DNA from: Companilactobacillus zhongbaensis
GTDB taxonomy: Bacteria; Bacillota; Bacilli; Lactobacillales; Lactobacillaceae
Direction: 5' to 3'
Assembly: GCF_003946515.1 (NCBI RefSeq)
Contig: NZ_RHOM01000023.1
Span: 1-33,189 of the forward strand
Length of the DNA: 33,189 nt
The translations under genes were made by a program, and so were the position numbers. Each line of letters opens with the position of its first letter. Position 1 is the stretch's first letter. Shown here in pieces: positions 1 through 7,950 of the stretch. The notes below the pieces were generated by a model. That model saw only the letters and a list, made by a program, of their open reading frames with translations, did no database searches and was not told the DNA's origin.

Positions 1-40
1 TCTTAATTTCGAAAGGGGTCTTCTTATTTTTCTTACTCAT
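1..40 (-). CDS. Truncated start of an unidentified gene
   Basis: An ATG on the minus strand at 40 opens a frame that runs to the window edge without a stop (13 codons, starting MSKKNKKTPFEIK). A weak ribosome-binding site (GGGAG) lies 9 nt upstream. The lysine-rich start resembles the cytoplasmic N-terminus of a membrane protein, but that is only a suggestion. The upstream DNA is the half-copy of the GC-rich repeat at 103-145, so the gene's 5' region begins inside or right beside that element. No function can be given from 13 residues. Confidence 0.45.
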   Translation of the reverse strand, partial: MSKKNKKTPFEIK

Positions 41-70
41 TGTTATCGTCTCCCGGACTCGTTCTTGTTT

Positions 71-103
71 ATCATTCTTCCGGTTAAAACAATTGTAGCA
101 GCC
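71..103 (-). promoter_or_regulatory. Weak promoter candidate for the truncated gene
   Basis: On the minus strand an extended -10 (TGCTACAAT, near 92-100) follows the repeat arm directly. No convincing -35 box is visible at 17 nt. If real, transcription of the gene starting at 40 begins at the edge of the GC-rich repeat. Confidence 0.25.
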
Positions 104-145
104 GGCAGCGTTCCAGTGTGTGTATCCCGGGCCCCGGAGTCGGCA
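103..145 (-). repeat. GC-rich structured repeat, copy D (half element)
   Basis: These 43 bases are identical to 9918-9960 of copy C and contain the arm with CCCGGGCCCC. The complementary arm (GGGGCCCGGGATACACAC in copy C) is not present anywhere between 1 and 103, so this copy cannot form the outer stem. Read leftward it carries the constant TGGAACGCTG, then diverges into the upstream region of the gene starting at 40. It is either a truncated copy or an element fused to another gene's 5' region. A T/G-rich tract (minus strand, 146-251) separates it from the terminator of the SLAP-like gene. Confidence 0.75.
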
Positions 146-251
146 GTGAACCTCCCACCAAACTACTACCACAAACCCAAACACACCAAAAATCACCAAC
201 ATCCAACCAAGCAAAACGCTTCCAGTCTGCCAAAAACTCTCTCACCTCAAG

Positions 252-284
252 AAAAAAAGCCCAGAGGCAAAAAGCCTCGAAGCT
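252..284 (-). terminator. Intrinsic terminator of the SLAP-like gene
   Basis: Read leftward, the stem AGCTTCGAGGC / GCCTCTGGGCT (one mismatch, two G-U pairs) has a TTTTT loop and is followed by seven T. The stem begins inside the stop codon of the gene at 283-840. Confidence 0.8.
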
Positions 285-840
285 AAGCAGCACCAGTAAA
301 AGAATCAACATCATTAGAACAAACATACCGATCAGGAGAAATCTGATAATAAGTAACACCAGAATTCAAATCAATAGCCTGCTGATTAGTATACCAAGCA
401 GAATCACCAGCAACCGAAATACCAGCAATAGCAGTACCGTTACCATCGTAAACCTGCACAGGACCACCAGCAACCACATGCACAACAGCATGGTAGTAGT
501 TCATAGCCATAGTAGGAATCCCCTGAATAACCTCATTAGCAGCTAAAAACCGCCCAGGAGCAACCTCATAAAAAGTATCCATAGAAACATTATTCTTCCG
601 AATAACACTAATAGCAAAGTCCTGATTAGCAGGAGCAGTAACACCAGAAATCACCGCACCATCACCATCATAAATTGGCAAACCACTCAAATTACGAGTA
701 TGAATAGTCAAATTAACATTTGTATCTAAATAAGTTCCCGCCTCATCAGCAGCGTGTACACTATCAAACTGTCCGAAAACAGTCATCATTGGCAAAAGCA
801 AAGCCAATACTAAAACCAAGCTCAATTTTTTGCGCTTCAT
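283..840 (-). CDS. Secreted SLAP-like two-repeat surface protein
   Basis: 185 aa. Residues 1-30 are a classical signal peptide (KRKK, a hydrophobic core, then VHA before ADEA). The mature part has two similar units, about 42-105 and 118-178, each with a YDGxG motif, a Gly/Ile-rich strand and an ending of the type Y-x-(I/V)-x-P-x-R-(F/Y)-(L/V). This layout resembles SLAP (surface-layer protein A) domains, which bind cell-wall polymers in lactobacilli. I see no LPXTG anchor or enzymatic motif, so a small wall-associated protein is the likely role. Cys174 in the second unit is unusual for an exported protein. The ATG at 840 has a GGGGGA ribosome-binding site. The gene follows mnmG in the place often held by rsmG, and it has its own terminator. 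The domain assignment is by pattern only. Confidence 0.75.
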   Translation of the reverse strand: MKRKKLSLVLVLALLLPMMTVFGQFDSVHAADEAGTYLDTNVNLTIHTRNLSGLPIYDGDGAVISGVTAPANQDFAISVIRKNNVSMDTFYEVAPGRFLAANEVIQGIPTMAMNYYHAVVHVVAGGPVQVYDGNGTAIAGISVAGDSAWYTNQQAIDLNSGVTYYQISPDRYVCSNDVDSFTGAA

Positions 841-910
841 AGTAAATCCCCCATTTGTTCATTGCATCAATAATAACATTACTTTTAAAATTTTATAAAT
901 TACCTCATTA

Positions 911-950
911 AGTATACCAAAAAAAACGCCGTTCACTAAAATGAACGACG
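911..950 (-). promoter_or_regulatory. Promoter candidate of the SLAP-like gene
   Basis: Minus strand: an extended -10, TGGTATACT (-10 box at 911-916), lies immediately downstream of the mnmG terminator and gives a leader of about 60-65 nt. The -35 region overlaps the terminator stem and has no good match to TTGACA. Confidence 0.4.
919..950 (-). terminator. Intrinsic terminator of mnmEG
   Basis: Read leftward, the stem CGTCGTTCAT / GTGAACGGCG with a 4-nt loop is followed by eight T. It starts 6 nt after the mnmG stop codon. Confidence 0.85.
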
Positions 951-956
951 ATTTTT

Positions 957-2861
957 TTAACTGGCAGTCTTTGCAATCTTGCCTTGTTCGATATAAACGC
1001 TCAAAATCCCAATATCAGCAGGGTTAACGCCACTAATACGACTAGCTTGAGCAATTGTCTCAGGATTGATCTTACTTAGCTTCTGAACGGCTTCAGTAGC
1101 TAATCCGTTGACCTTAGTATAATCCAATCTTTCAGGGATCTTCTTTGATTCCATCTTCTTGAGACGGTCGATCTTCATTTGTTCCTTCTTGATGTATCCT
1201 TCGTACTTGATTTGGATCTCAACTTGTTCCTTCACACGACGATCGACATCAGCGCCACCTTCACCGATCATATCAATGATATCTTGATATTTAACTTCCG
1301 GTCTTCTTAAAAATCTAGCAGCTGTGAAGCCATCTTTGAGGCCTTTCAAGCCGAGATTGCTTAAGAATGGTTCAGCCATTTTTGGTGTGATCATGGTATT
1401 TTCAAGACGCTTCTTCTCTTTAGCGACGGCATCCCACTTGCTTACAAAGCGGTCATAACGTTCATCAGAAATCAAGCCCAGATCATGACCCAAACCTGTC
1501 AAACGGTCGTCAGCATTATCATGACGCAAGATCAAACGATATTCGGCACGACTCGTCAACAAACGGTAAGGTTCGTTAGTTCCTTTAGTTACCAAGTCAT
1601 CAATCATAACACCGATATAAGCTTGGTCACGACGCAAGATGAATGGATCCTTGCCTTGAACACGTAAAGCTGCATTGATTCCTGCCATGATACCTTGTCC
1701 AGCTGCTTCTTCATAACCTGAAGTTCCGTTCATTTGGCCAGCAGTAAAGAGGTTTTTTACGACCTTAGTTTCCATGTTGAGCTTCAATTGCCAAGGTTCA
1801 ACGACATCATATTCGATAGCATAACCAGGACGCATCAATTGAGCATGTTCAAGTCCAGCAACGGAATGAAGCATCTTCAATTGCACTTCTTCAGGCATCG
1901 ATGTCGAGAAGTCACCAACATAAAATTCTTGGGTGTGACGACCTTCTGGCTCTAGGAACAATTGGTGTCTTGGCTTATCAGCGAAACGTACAACTTTATC
2001 TTCGATCGAAGGGCAGTAACGAGGACCTACTCCTTCGATGACACCTGAAAACATTGGTGCACGGTCGAGGTTATCACGAATGATACTGTGAGTCGTTCCG
2101 TTAGTGTAAGTCATCCAACAAGAAATTTGATCCTTCAAATATTGAGCATCTGGTGTTTCAAATGAGAAATGATTTGGTTCTTTATCACCAGGTTGTTCTT
2201 CAGTCTTAGAAAAATCGATCGTACTCTTATTTACACGAGGAGGAGTACCTGTCTTGAATCTAGTAAGCTTAAATCCATGTTTTTCGAGGTCTTCTGATAA
2301 CTTGATCGAAGGGATCGAGTTGTTAGGACCTGAAGAGTACATCAACTCACCGATGATGATCTTACCACGTGAAGATGTTCCGGCTGTAAGGACTACTGCT
2401 TTGGCATGGTATTTTGCTCCAGTACCGGTAACAACACCCTTGCAGACGCCATCTTCGACGATCAATTTTTCAACGATTCCTTGACGTAAAGTTAGATTTG
2501 GTTCTTGTTCCAAAGCATCCTTCATAACAATGTGATACATGTTCTTGTCAGCTTGTGCACGTAAAGCACGGACAGCTGGTCCTTTACCAGTGTTCAACAT
2601 TCTCATTTGAATGTAAGTCTGATCGATATTTTTACCCATTTGACCACCTAAGGCATCGACTTCACGGACGACGATTCCCTTAGCTGGACCACCAACTGAT
2701 GGATTACATGGCATGAATGCTACCATATCCAAGTTGATCGTGATCAAAAGTGTTTTTTGACCCATTCGAGCTGATGCTAAAGCAGCTTCTGAACCTGCAT
2801 GTCCTGCACCAACAACGATAACGTCATATGTTTCTGAATCAAATTCCTTAACTTCTACCAT
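957..2861 (-). CDS. mnmG: tRNA uridine 5-carboxymethylaminomethyl modification enzyme MnmG (GidA)
   Basis: 634 aa, the normal family length. With MnmE it installs the 5-(carboxymethyl)aminomethyl group on the wobble uridine of certain tRNAs, using FAD, NADH and methylene-tetrahydrofolate. The N-terminus shows the Rossmann FAD motif ([12 protein letters not shown]), then the family-typical [11 protein letters not shown] and, further on, GTPPRV and GYEEAAGQG. The frame extends to a TTG at 2888, but I place the start at the ATG at 2861 (MVEVKEF): AGGTGG lies 7 nt upstream and this start avoids overlap with mnmE. Eleven bases separate it from the mnmE stop, so the two are co-transcribed and encode the two halves of one complex. 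Confidence 0.97.
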   Translation of the reverse strand: MVEVKEFDSETYDVIVVGAGHAGSEAALASARMGQKTLLITINLDMVAFMPCNPSVGGPAKGIVVREVDALGGQMGKNIDQTYIQMRMLNTGKGPAVRALRAQADKNMYHIVMKDALEQEPNLTLRQGIVEKLIVEDGVCKGVVTGTGAKYHAKAVVLTAGTSSRGKIIIGELMYSSGPNNSIPSIKLSEDLEKHGFKLTRFKTGTPPRVNKSTIDFSKTEEQPGDKEPNHFSFETPDAQYLKDQISCWMTYTNGTTHSIIRDNLDRAPMFSGVIEGVGPRYCPSIEDKVVRFADKPRHQLFLEPEGRHTQEFYVGDFSTSMPEEVQLKMLHSVAGLEHAQLMRPGYAIEYDVVEPWQLKLNMETKVVKNLFTAGQMNGTSGYEEAAGQGIMAGINAALRVQGKDPFILRRDQAYIGVMIDDLVTKGTNEPYRLLTSRAEYRLILRHDNADDRLTGLGHDLGLISDERYDRFVSKWDAVAKEKKRLENTMITPKMAEPFLSNLGLKGLKDGFTAARFLRRPEVKYQDIIDMIGEGGADVDRRVKEQVEIQIKYEGYIKKEQMKIDRLKKMESKKIPERLDYTKVNGLATEAVQKLSKINPETIAQASRISGVNPADIGILSVYIEQGKIAKTAS

Positions 2862-2872
2862 TAAGATTCCAC

Positions 2873-4261
2873 CTATTTTCCTAAACAAAATTGTGAGAAT
2901 AACTGCGTGATCAATTCATCAGGGTAACTGTCACCTGTGATCTCACCTAATTTATCCCAGCAAGCTGTCATGTCGATCTGAACTAGATCGATCGGCATCC
3001 CTGCTTCGATTCCTGAAATAACGTCATTTAAGCTTTGTTTAGCTTGACGAAGTAACCCGGCTTGACGGGCACTAGTAATAATAACGTCACTACTGCTGTC
3101 TTCAATACCTGCATTGAAGAGTTTGCCGACAGTATCTTTGATCTGATCGATACCATCGTTCTTGATTGCAGAAGTCTCTAACACTATGTCATCAACCTTT
3201 AGCTGTTGCACTTGTAGCGGTCGTAACACTGGTGAAAGGTCATTCTTATTAAAAATCACGATCCGACGTTTGTCATGTGTAGCATCTAGCAATTGGATGT
3301 CTTCTTCTTCTAATTCGCGAGAAGAATCCAAGACTAAGATGATCAAGTCAGCTTCGTTGATCGCCTTGAGTGATCTTTCGACACCGATTTTTTCAACCTT
3401 GTCTTCGGTATCACGAATACCAGCTGTATCGATCAGTTTCAAAGGAACACCGTCGATATTGACGTATTGTTCGACGATATCACGAGTTGTTCCGGCAACG
3501 TCCGTTACAATCGCTTTGTCCTCATCAAGTAAACGGTTCAAAAGACTTGATTTACCAACGTTTGGCTTCCCAACGATAGCTGTAGCTAAACCGTGTTGCA
3601 AGATCTCGCCACTGTCCGCTGTCTTCAATAATTGGTCGATACTTGCACCAACTGTTTCGGCTTTTTCTAATAACATCTTGGTCGTCATTTGTTCCGTATC
3701 GTATTCTGGATAGTCGATATTGACTTCGACTTGTGCCAATGAATCGAGGATCTCTTGACGAAGATTATTGATCAAATGTTCCAAGCTTCCATCTAATTGG
3801 TTGACGGCGACTGACATTGCTTTGTCAGTTTTAGCTCGGATCAGATCCATGACTGATTCGGCTTGAGTCAAATCGAGACGTCCGTTCAAAAAGGCTCTCT
3901 TAGTGAATTCACCAGGTTCTGCCATTCTTGCTCCGGCACCGATCAATAGTTGTAGCACTTTGTTAGTGGCGACGATACCACCGTGTGTATTGACTTCTAA
4001 GACGTCTTCACGTGTGTAAGTCTTTGGTGCACGCATGACTGAGACCATGACCTCATCGACTAATTCTTGCGTTTGTGGGTCGATGATATGGCCGTAGTTG
4101 ATCGTGTGACTGGCTACTTTCGCCAGATCTTTACCTTTAAAGACCTTCTTGACGATATCAAGAGCTTGATCACCAGACACGCGGACGATGGAAATCCCAC
4201 CTTCCCCAGGTGGTGTCGAAATCGCTGCGATCGTGTCATATTCCGTTACAGTACTAGGCAT
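2873..4261 (-). CDS. mnmE: tRNA modification GTPase MnmE (TrmE)
   Basis: 462 aa, the usual length. It partners MnmG in wobble-uridine modification. The N-terminal tetrahydrofolate-binding domain (about 1-120) is followed by a helical domain that carries an inserted Ras-like G domain: P-loop GKPNVGKSS (231-239), TTRD, DTAG and NKND. The protein ends in CLGK, the family's C-terminal C-x-GK motif with its conserved cysteine. The ATG at 4261 has GGAGGG 7 nt upstream. It has its own upstream promoter and an intervening terminator-like hairpin (4302-4345), suggesting attenuation of the mnmE-mnmG transcript. The gene does not follow jag/khpB as it does in many relatives. Confidence 0.97.
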   Translation of the reverse strand: MPSTVTEYDTIAAISTPPGEGGISIVRVSGDQALDIVKKVFKGKDLAKVASHTINYGHIIDPQTQELVDEVMVSVMRAPKTYTREDVLEVNTHGGIVATNKVLQLLIGAGARMAEPGEFTKRAFLNGRLDLTQAESVMDLIRAKTDKAMSVAVNQLDGSLEHLINNLRQEILDSLAQVEVNIDYPEYDTEQMTTKMLLEKAETVGASIDQLLKTADSGEILQHGLATAIVGKPNVGKSSLLNRLLDEDKAIVTDVAGTTRDIVEQYVNIDGVPLKLIDTAGIRDTEDKVEKIGVERSLKAINEADLIILVLDSSRELEEEDIQLLDATHDKRRIVIFNKNDLSPVLRPLQVQQLKVDDIVLETSAIKNDGIDQIKDTVGKLFNAGIEDSSSDVIITSARQAGLLRQAKQSLNDVISGIEAGMPIDLVQIDMTACWDKLGEITGDSYPDELITQLFSQFCLGK

Positions 4262-4301
4262 AAAGCGTCCCTCCTATTTGTTTTGATTGAATTTTGAGCA
4301 C

Positions 4302-4345
4302 AAAAAAAGTGCATAATCCGCCCCTTTGAGACGGAAAAGCACTTT
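4302..4345 (-). terminator. Terminator/attenuator in the mnmE leader
   Basis: Read leftward: AAAGTGC, inner stem TCCGTC / GGCGGA with a 7-nt loop, then GCAC followed by seven T. The hairpin lies between a strong promoter (4379-4407) and the mnmE start at 4261, so it would stop transcripts of about 70 nt. It can also end the rpmH-rnpA-yidC transcript. Confidence 0.8.
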
Positions 4346-4378
4346 GACTACTTTTCAGTATTTAAATAATTCTACGAT

Positions 4379-4407
4379 ATAATAACGACATTTTCTCCAA
4401 ATGTCAA
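4379..4407 (-). promoter_or_regulatory. Sigma-A promoter upstream of mnmE
   Basis: Minus strand: TTGACA (4402-4407), a 17-nt spacer and TATTAT (4379-4384). This is close to consensus and lies just after the yidC stop. Transcription would begin near 4372. Confidence 0.8.
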
Positions 4408-4414
4408 ACAATTA

Positions 4415-5266
4415 CTAACGATGCTTGTAAGCACGTTTCTTAGCTTTTCTGATCTTCCGTTGTCTTTCACGTTCTTGTTCTTCCTTCTCACGCTGTTTAC
4501 GACGGTATTTGAAAGGATTTTGAAAAGCCAATGTCTGAAGAACTTGGAAAGCGTTAGTTACTACCCAGTAAAGGGTAATAGCTGATGGGAATGTCAATGC
4601 TGGGACGAAGATAAAGATCGGCATGATCCAAGTCATCATCTTCGTTGTGGCATTTTGTTGTGGATTAGAAATGCTTGAAATGTAAGTTGAAAGGAATGTA
4701 AAGAGGGCAGCCAAGACAGCCATAATGTAGTATGGATCGGCCTTACCTAATTGCATCCAAAGGAAACTACCATTTCTCAATTCAGCTGTCTTGTAGATTG
4801 CTTGATAAAGAGCAAACATAACTGGCAACTGGATCAATAAAGGTAAACATCCCGCTACCGGGTTGACCCCAGCCTCACGGTACAACTTTTGAGTTTCCTC
4901 ACGAAGTTTTTGTTGTGTATCTGTGTCTTTAGCAGAGTACTTTTCTTGTAAAGCCTTCATTTCAGGCTGAATTTCCATCTGCTTGTTCATACTGCGGATC
5001 TGGAACCAGTTAAGCGGCAACAAGATGACCCTGATGATAATAGTGAAGATAACGATAGCCCATCCAGCGCTATTACCAGCTAATGAACCTAGCCACAGGA
5101 TAAATCTTGAGAAGTTCCACAAAACGATGTGGTCCCAAAATCCAGTACTGTTACTAGTAATAGGTTCATTTAGGTTAGAACATCCGGCCAAAACTAGAAC
5201 GACACTCAGTAGTAATGCTATACCTAAGTATTTCTTTAACCTTTTTTTATTCACTTTTGCACCCAT
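4415..5266 (-). CDS. yidC: Membrane protein insertase YidC (OxaA)
   Basis: 283 aa, the size of Gram-positive YidC/SpoIIIJ. It inserts and folds membrane proteins, with or without SecYEG. It begins with a lipoprotein signal peptide whose lipobox LAGC gives lipidated Cys29. The conserved positively charged groove residue is Arg79 in the first membrane helix (IIIRVILLPL). The remaining helices follow (around 135-155, 170-195, 205-225, 230-250), and the tail is very basic, typical of ribosome binding. The ATG at 5266 has no clear ribosome-binding site. An in-frame GTG twelve bases further in would give the more typical start MNKKRLKKYLG, so the exact start is uncertain. It follows rnpA by 16 bases. 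Confidence 0.96.
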   Translation of the reverse strand: MGAKVNKKRLKKYLGIALLLSVVLVLAGCSNLNEPITSNSTGFWDHIVLWNFSRFILWLGSLAGNSAGWAIVIFTIIIRVILLPLNWFQIRSMNKQMEIQPEMKALQEKYSAKDTDTQQKLREETQKLYREAGVNPVAGCLPLLIQLPVMFALYQAIYKTAELRNGSFLWMQLGKADPYYIMAVLAALFTFLSTYISSISNPQQNATTKMMTWIMPIFIFVPALTFPSAITLYWVVTNAFQVLQTLAFQNPFKYRRKQREKEEQERERQRKIRKAKKRAYKHR

Positions 5267-5282
5267 TATTATAATTTTGTAT

Positions 5283-5627
5283 TTAATCTACTATTATTTT
5301 ACCTAATTTTAGAAGATGTACGATGTTTTTTTTCGTTTCAAACATATCTAATTCTGTAGCATTCTTGCGAGCAATGATCAAAAAGTCGAGCTCGGCAGGA
5401 ATTTCAGGCTTTAACTCTAGTAGTGATTGTCGGATGTATCGCTTGACCCGATTACGTCCAACAGCTGTATGTGAAACTTTCTTACCTACAGAAAGACCCA
5501 CCCGAAAATGTTTTTGTTCTGGCTTTTCTATCTTATACAGAACGAAATTACGATTTGCGAACGATTGGCCCTTTGAGTAGACATATTGATATTCGTTTTC
5601 TTTTTTAATGCGATAGCTTTTTCTCAT
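5283..5627 (-). CDS. rnpA: Ribonuclease P protein component
   Basis: 114 aa. This small basic subunit of RNase P supports the catalytic RNA in removing tRNA 5' leaders. The start [17 protein letters not shown] and the RNR-type motif ([11 protein letters not shown], about residues 56-66) are diagnostic. The ATG at 5627 has AAAGGTGA close upstream. It lies between rpmH and yidC as in most Bacillota. A terminator-like hairpin at 5720-5747 separates it from rpmH, which could lower rnpA expression relative to the ribosomal protein. Confidence 0.96.
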   Translation of the reverse strand: MRKSYRIKKENEYQYVYSKGQSFANRNFVLYKIEKPEQKHFRVGLSVGKKVSHTAVGRNRVKRYIRQSLLELKPEIPAELDFLIIARKNATELDMFETKKNIVHLLKLGKIIVD

Positions 5628-5719
5628 ATGTCACCTTTAGTCCCACTTGATTCAAAAAAGCAGCTAGCAGGACGCATCGGGATGCCAAGGGTATCCAGAT
5701 TCCTCATTTGTTTTGTAAT

Positions 5720-5747
5720 AAAAAAAGACCACCAAAAATTAGTGATC
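5720..5747 (-). terminator. Terminator-like hairpin between rpmH and rnpA
   Basis: Read leftward: GATCACTA / TGGTGGTC (8 bp with two G-U pairs), a short T-rich loop, then seven T. It probably terminates part of the rpmH transcripts. Confidence 0.65.
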
Positions 5748-5755
5748 CTTCAAAA

Positions 5756-5896
5756 CTAAGCTGATAATACTTTTCTGCCTTTTTTGCGACGTCTTGCAAG
5801 AACCTTGCGACCATTACTTGTACTCATTCTCTTCATGAAACCATGGACGCGTTCGCGATGACGCTTCTTTGGTTGAAATGTTCTCTTTGTAGTCAT
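5756..5896 (-). CDS. rpmH: Ribosomal protein bL34
   Basis: 46 aa, beginning [20 protein letters not shown] and ending GRKVLSA, an unmistakable L34. It is one or two residues longer at the N-terminus than the common 44-aa form. The ATG at 5896 has a perfect AGGAGG 8 nt upstream. It is the first gene of the leftward rpmH-rnpA-yidC group that faces away from dnaA. Confidence 0.97.
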   Translation of the reverse strand: MTTKRTFQPKKRHRERVHGFMKRMSTSNGRKVLARRRKKGRKVLSA

Positions 5897-5947
5897 CAAT
5901 CAAACCTCCTGAATTAATTTATCACTTCTCCAGACAATTGCTTAAAC

Positions 5948-5956
5948 ATAATATCA
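5948..5956 (-). promoter_or_regulatory. Extended -10 promoter candidate for rpmH
   Basis: Minus strand TGATATTAT, an extended -10 with TATTAT at 5948-5953, about 50 bases before the rpmH start. The -35 region is T-rich without a clear TTGACA. Confidence 0.4.
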
Positions 5957-6042
5957 TGATTCGCCAAAAAATTAAACAGGGAATTTTGATTTTTTCAATA
6001 CTATATAGGAAATAAAAGCCCGAGTTATGAACAATTTGGCTC

Positions 6043-6376
6043 TGTGGATAATTTGTGGACGGAAGTTATTAACATAGTTATCAACAGGTTAGTAAACAGA
6101 GTTTTCCGCCGCATAAATTTACTGTGCATTAGTTTTCCACAGGTTTTGGAATTCGGTTTATAAATCTCCCAAAGCCTTATATAAAGGGACTTTGCCTTGT
6201 TGATAACTGTGGATAACTGTGTGAATAACTCCATTTCTTAACATTAATCCACAGTTTTCTTACGTTTCTTTTAACAACTTGTTAAGTTAAAATAAATTAA
6301 ACATATGTTCTGTGGAAAACTATTTTATTGAATGATAAACTTTATTTTGTCTTTTTAGGGGAAAAACTTATCCACA
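6043..6376. other. oriC, upstream DnaA-box cluster
   Basis: The 511-base gap between rpmH and dnaA holds many DnaA boxes in both orientations. Perfect TTATCCACA/TGTGGATAA boxes are at 6043-6051, 6208-6216 and 6368-6376. Near matches are at 6066-6074, 6078-6086 (TTATCAACA), 6133-6141 (TTTTCCACA), 6198-6206, 6220-6228, 6245-6253 and 6311-6319. AT-rich stretches lie around 6270-6305. This corresponds to the incA/incB part of a bipartite Bacillota origin. The box nearest dnaA (6368-6376) lies about 30 bases before the start and may serve DnaA autoregulation. Confidence 0.93.
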
Positions 6377-6407
6377 GGTAAAATTTTTAAAGATTGGAGG
6401 GGACTTC

Positions 6408-7790
6408 TTGCAAGAACCTAGTAACTCATCTACAAAAGAATTGAATGATTTTTGGAGCTATTTCACAAATAAAATCAAACAAGAGATCACACCCACTAGT
6501 TACTCAACTTGGGTTGAAAGTGCGAAACCACTATATATAAGTGGAAATGACATCCACATTTCCGTTGCCACTAAACTTCATCAAGAATATTGGAAAAGAA
6601 ATTACGTTAAGAACATCGTGACCGATTCTTATGAATTTAACGGCATTGAACTAAATCCTATTATTGAAAACGAGGAAGATAGGAAAGAACAACAAAATTT
6701 GACGGTTGCTAATGACAATAATGTCGGCAGTACAGGCACTGCTGACGATTCAAAACCGATTTTTCAGAATTCACATTTGAATCCGAAATATACTTTTGAA
6801 TCATTTATCATTGGTGGAGCAAACAAAATGGCACATGCGGCTGCCGTTGCTGCTGCTGGGGAGCCAGGTCAAATTTACAACCCACTATTTATTTATGGTG
6901 GGGTGGGTTTGGGTAAAACTCACTTGATGCAAGCTATCGGCCATGAAATGTTGAAAAACAATCCGAATGCGCGCGTCAAATACGTCACTAGCGAAACTTT
7001 CGCCAATGACTTTATCAACTCTATTCAGACCAGAACTCAAGAAGAATTTAGACAAGAGTATCGAAGCGTCGACCTACTACTGATCGACGATATCCAATTT
7101 TTCGCTGAAAAAGAGGGAACTCAAGAAGAGTTTTTCCATACCTTCAATAAACTTCATGAGAATAACAAACAGATCGTTCTAACATCTGATCGCCTACCTA
7201 ATGAAATACCAAAGTTGCAGGAAAGATTAGTTTCTCGCTTTAAGTGGGGACTATCCGTTGACATTACCGCTCCGGATCTAGAAACTAGAATCGCAATTTT
7301 GCGTAATAAAGCTAAGGCGGAAAAATTAGAAATACCTGATGATACGCTGTCCTACATCGCTGAACAGATCAACACTAACGTCCGTGAACTAGAGGGAGCT
7401 TTGCTTCGAGTTCAGGCTTATTCAACGATGAAGAACGCCGACATCAATAAGTCGATTGCTGCAGATGCCTTAAAAGCACTGAAGCTTTCTCGCGCCAAAA
7501 ATGGCTTGACCGTAAGTACTATCCAAAATAAAGTCGCTAAGTATTACCATGTTTCAATTGCTGACCTTAAAGGAAAGAAACGTGTTAAAACCATCGTATT
7601 GCCGCGTCAAATCGCAATGTATTTATCAAGAGAATTAACAGATCGCTCACTTCCACAAATTGGAATGGAGTTCGGTGGCAAGGACCATACGACTGTAATG
7701 CACTCCTGTGATAAAATAACCGAGTTAGCTCTAAAAAATGACGACGTCAAACAAGCAATCGGTGAATTAAGAGATGAACTGAAAAATTAA
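6408..7790 (+). CDS. dnaA: Chromosomal replication initiator DnaA
   Basis: 460 aa. It binds DnaA boxes, melts the origin and loads the helicase. Domain I is about 10-85, with a low-complexity linker (about 86-120). The AAA+ domain has Walker A GGVGLGKT (164-171) and Walker B LLLIDDIQF. The C-terminal helix-turn-helix contains the signature GGKDHTTVMHS (about 423-433). The start is TTG at 6408, preceded by GGAGGGG with 5-nt spacing; no in-frame ATG fits as well. It is flanked on both sides by DnaA boxes and followed by dnaN. Confidence 0.98.
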   Translation: MQEPSNSSTKELNDFWSYFTNKIKQEITPTSYSTWVESAKPLYISGNDIHISVATKLHQEYWKRNYVKNIVTDSYEFNGIELNPIIENEEDRKEQQNLTVANDNNVGSTGTADDSKPIFQNSHLNPKYTFESFIIGGANKMAHAAAVAAAGEPGQIYNPLFIYGGVGLGKTHLMQAIGHEMLKNNPNARVKYVTSETFANDFINSIQTRTQEEFRQEYRSVDLLLIDDIQFFAEKEGTQEEFFHTFNKLHENNKQIVLTSDRLPNEIPKLQERLVSRFKWGLSVDITAPDLETRIAILRNKAKAEKLEIPDDTLSYIAEQINTNVRELEGALLRVQAYSTMKNADINKSIAADALKALKLSRAKNGLTVSTIQNKVAKYYHVSIADLKGKKRVKTIVLPRQIAMYLSRELTDRSLPQIGMEFGGKDHTTVMHSCDKITELALKNDDVKQAIGELRDELKN

Positions 7791-7820
7791 CATGTGCATA
7801 ACTTTTTAAAAAATAAGGAG

Positions 7821-7885
7821 TTATCCACACCTGTTAATAACATGGAGTTTTCAACAGCCATCTAAGCTGAAGATAGTTTTCCACA
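7821..7885. other. oriC, DnaA boxes between dnaA and dnaN
   Basis: A perfect TTATCCACA is at 7821-7829. Variants TGTTAATAA (7832-7840), TTTTCAACA (7848-7856) and TTTTCCACA (7877-7885) follow. These match the position of incC boxes in Bacillus subtilis. Confidence 0.88.
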
Positions 7886-7898
7886 GAATCAACAGGGC

Positions 7899-7934
7899 CT
7901 ACTACTGCTTCTATCTCTATATTAATTAATTAAA
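7899..7934. other. Probable origin unwinding element: DnaA-trio tract and AT-rich DUE
   Basis: Fourteen bases after the last DnaA box, a pyrimidine tract with 3-base periodicity (CTACTACTGCTTCTATCT, 7899-7916) leads into the AT-only segment TATATTAATTAATTAAAA (7917 on). Order and sequence closely resemble the basal unwinding system described for B. subtilis (DnaA boxes, DnaA-trios, DUE). This is where I place strand opening, 20 to 50 bases before dnaN. Confidence 0.8.
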
Positions 7935-7950
7935 AGGGGAAGTAACGACA

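Noticed and set aside
84-359. 91-codon minus-strand frame overlapping the SLAP-like gene's end and repeat D
   Set aside because: Overlaps a well-supported gene and its terminator; the hydrophobic look comes from the T/G-rich tract.
118-546. 142-codon frame opposite the SLAP-like gene
   Set aside because: Shadow of the real minus-strand gene and the A/C-rich flank of repeat D; the product is Asn/Ser/Thr low complexity without a ribosome-binding site.
6054-6062. Extra DnaA box TGTGGACGG
   Set aside because: Two mismatches at important positions next to a perfect box; left out of the list.
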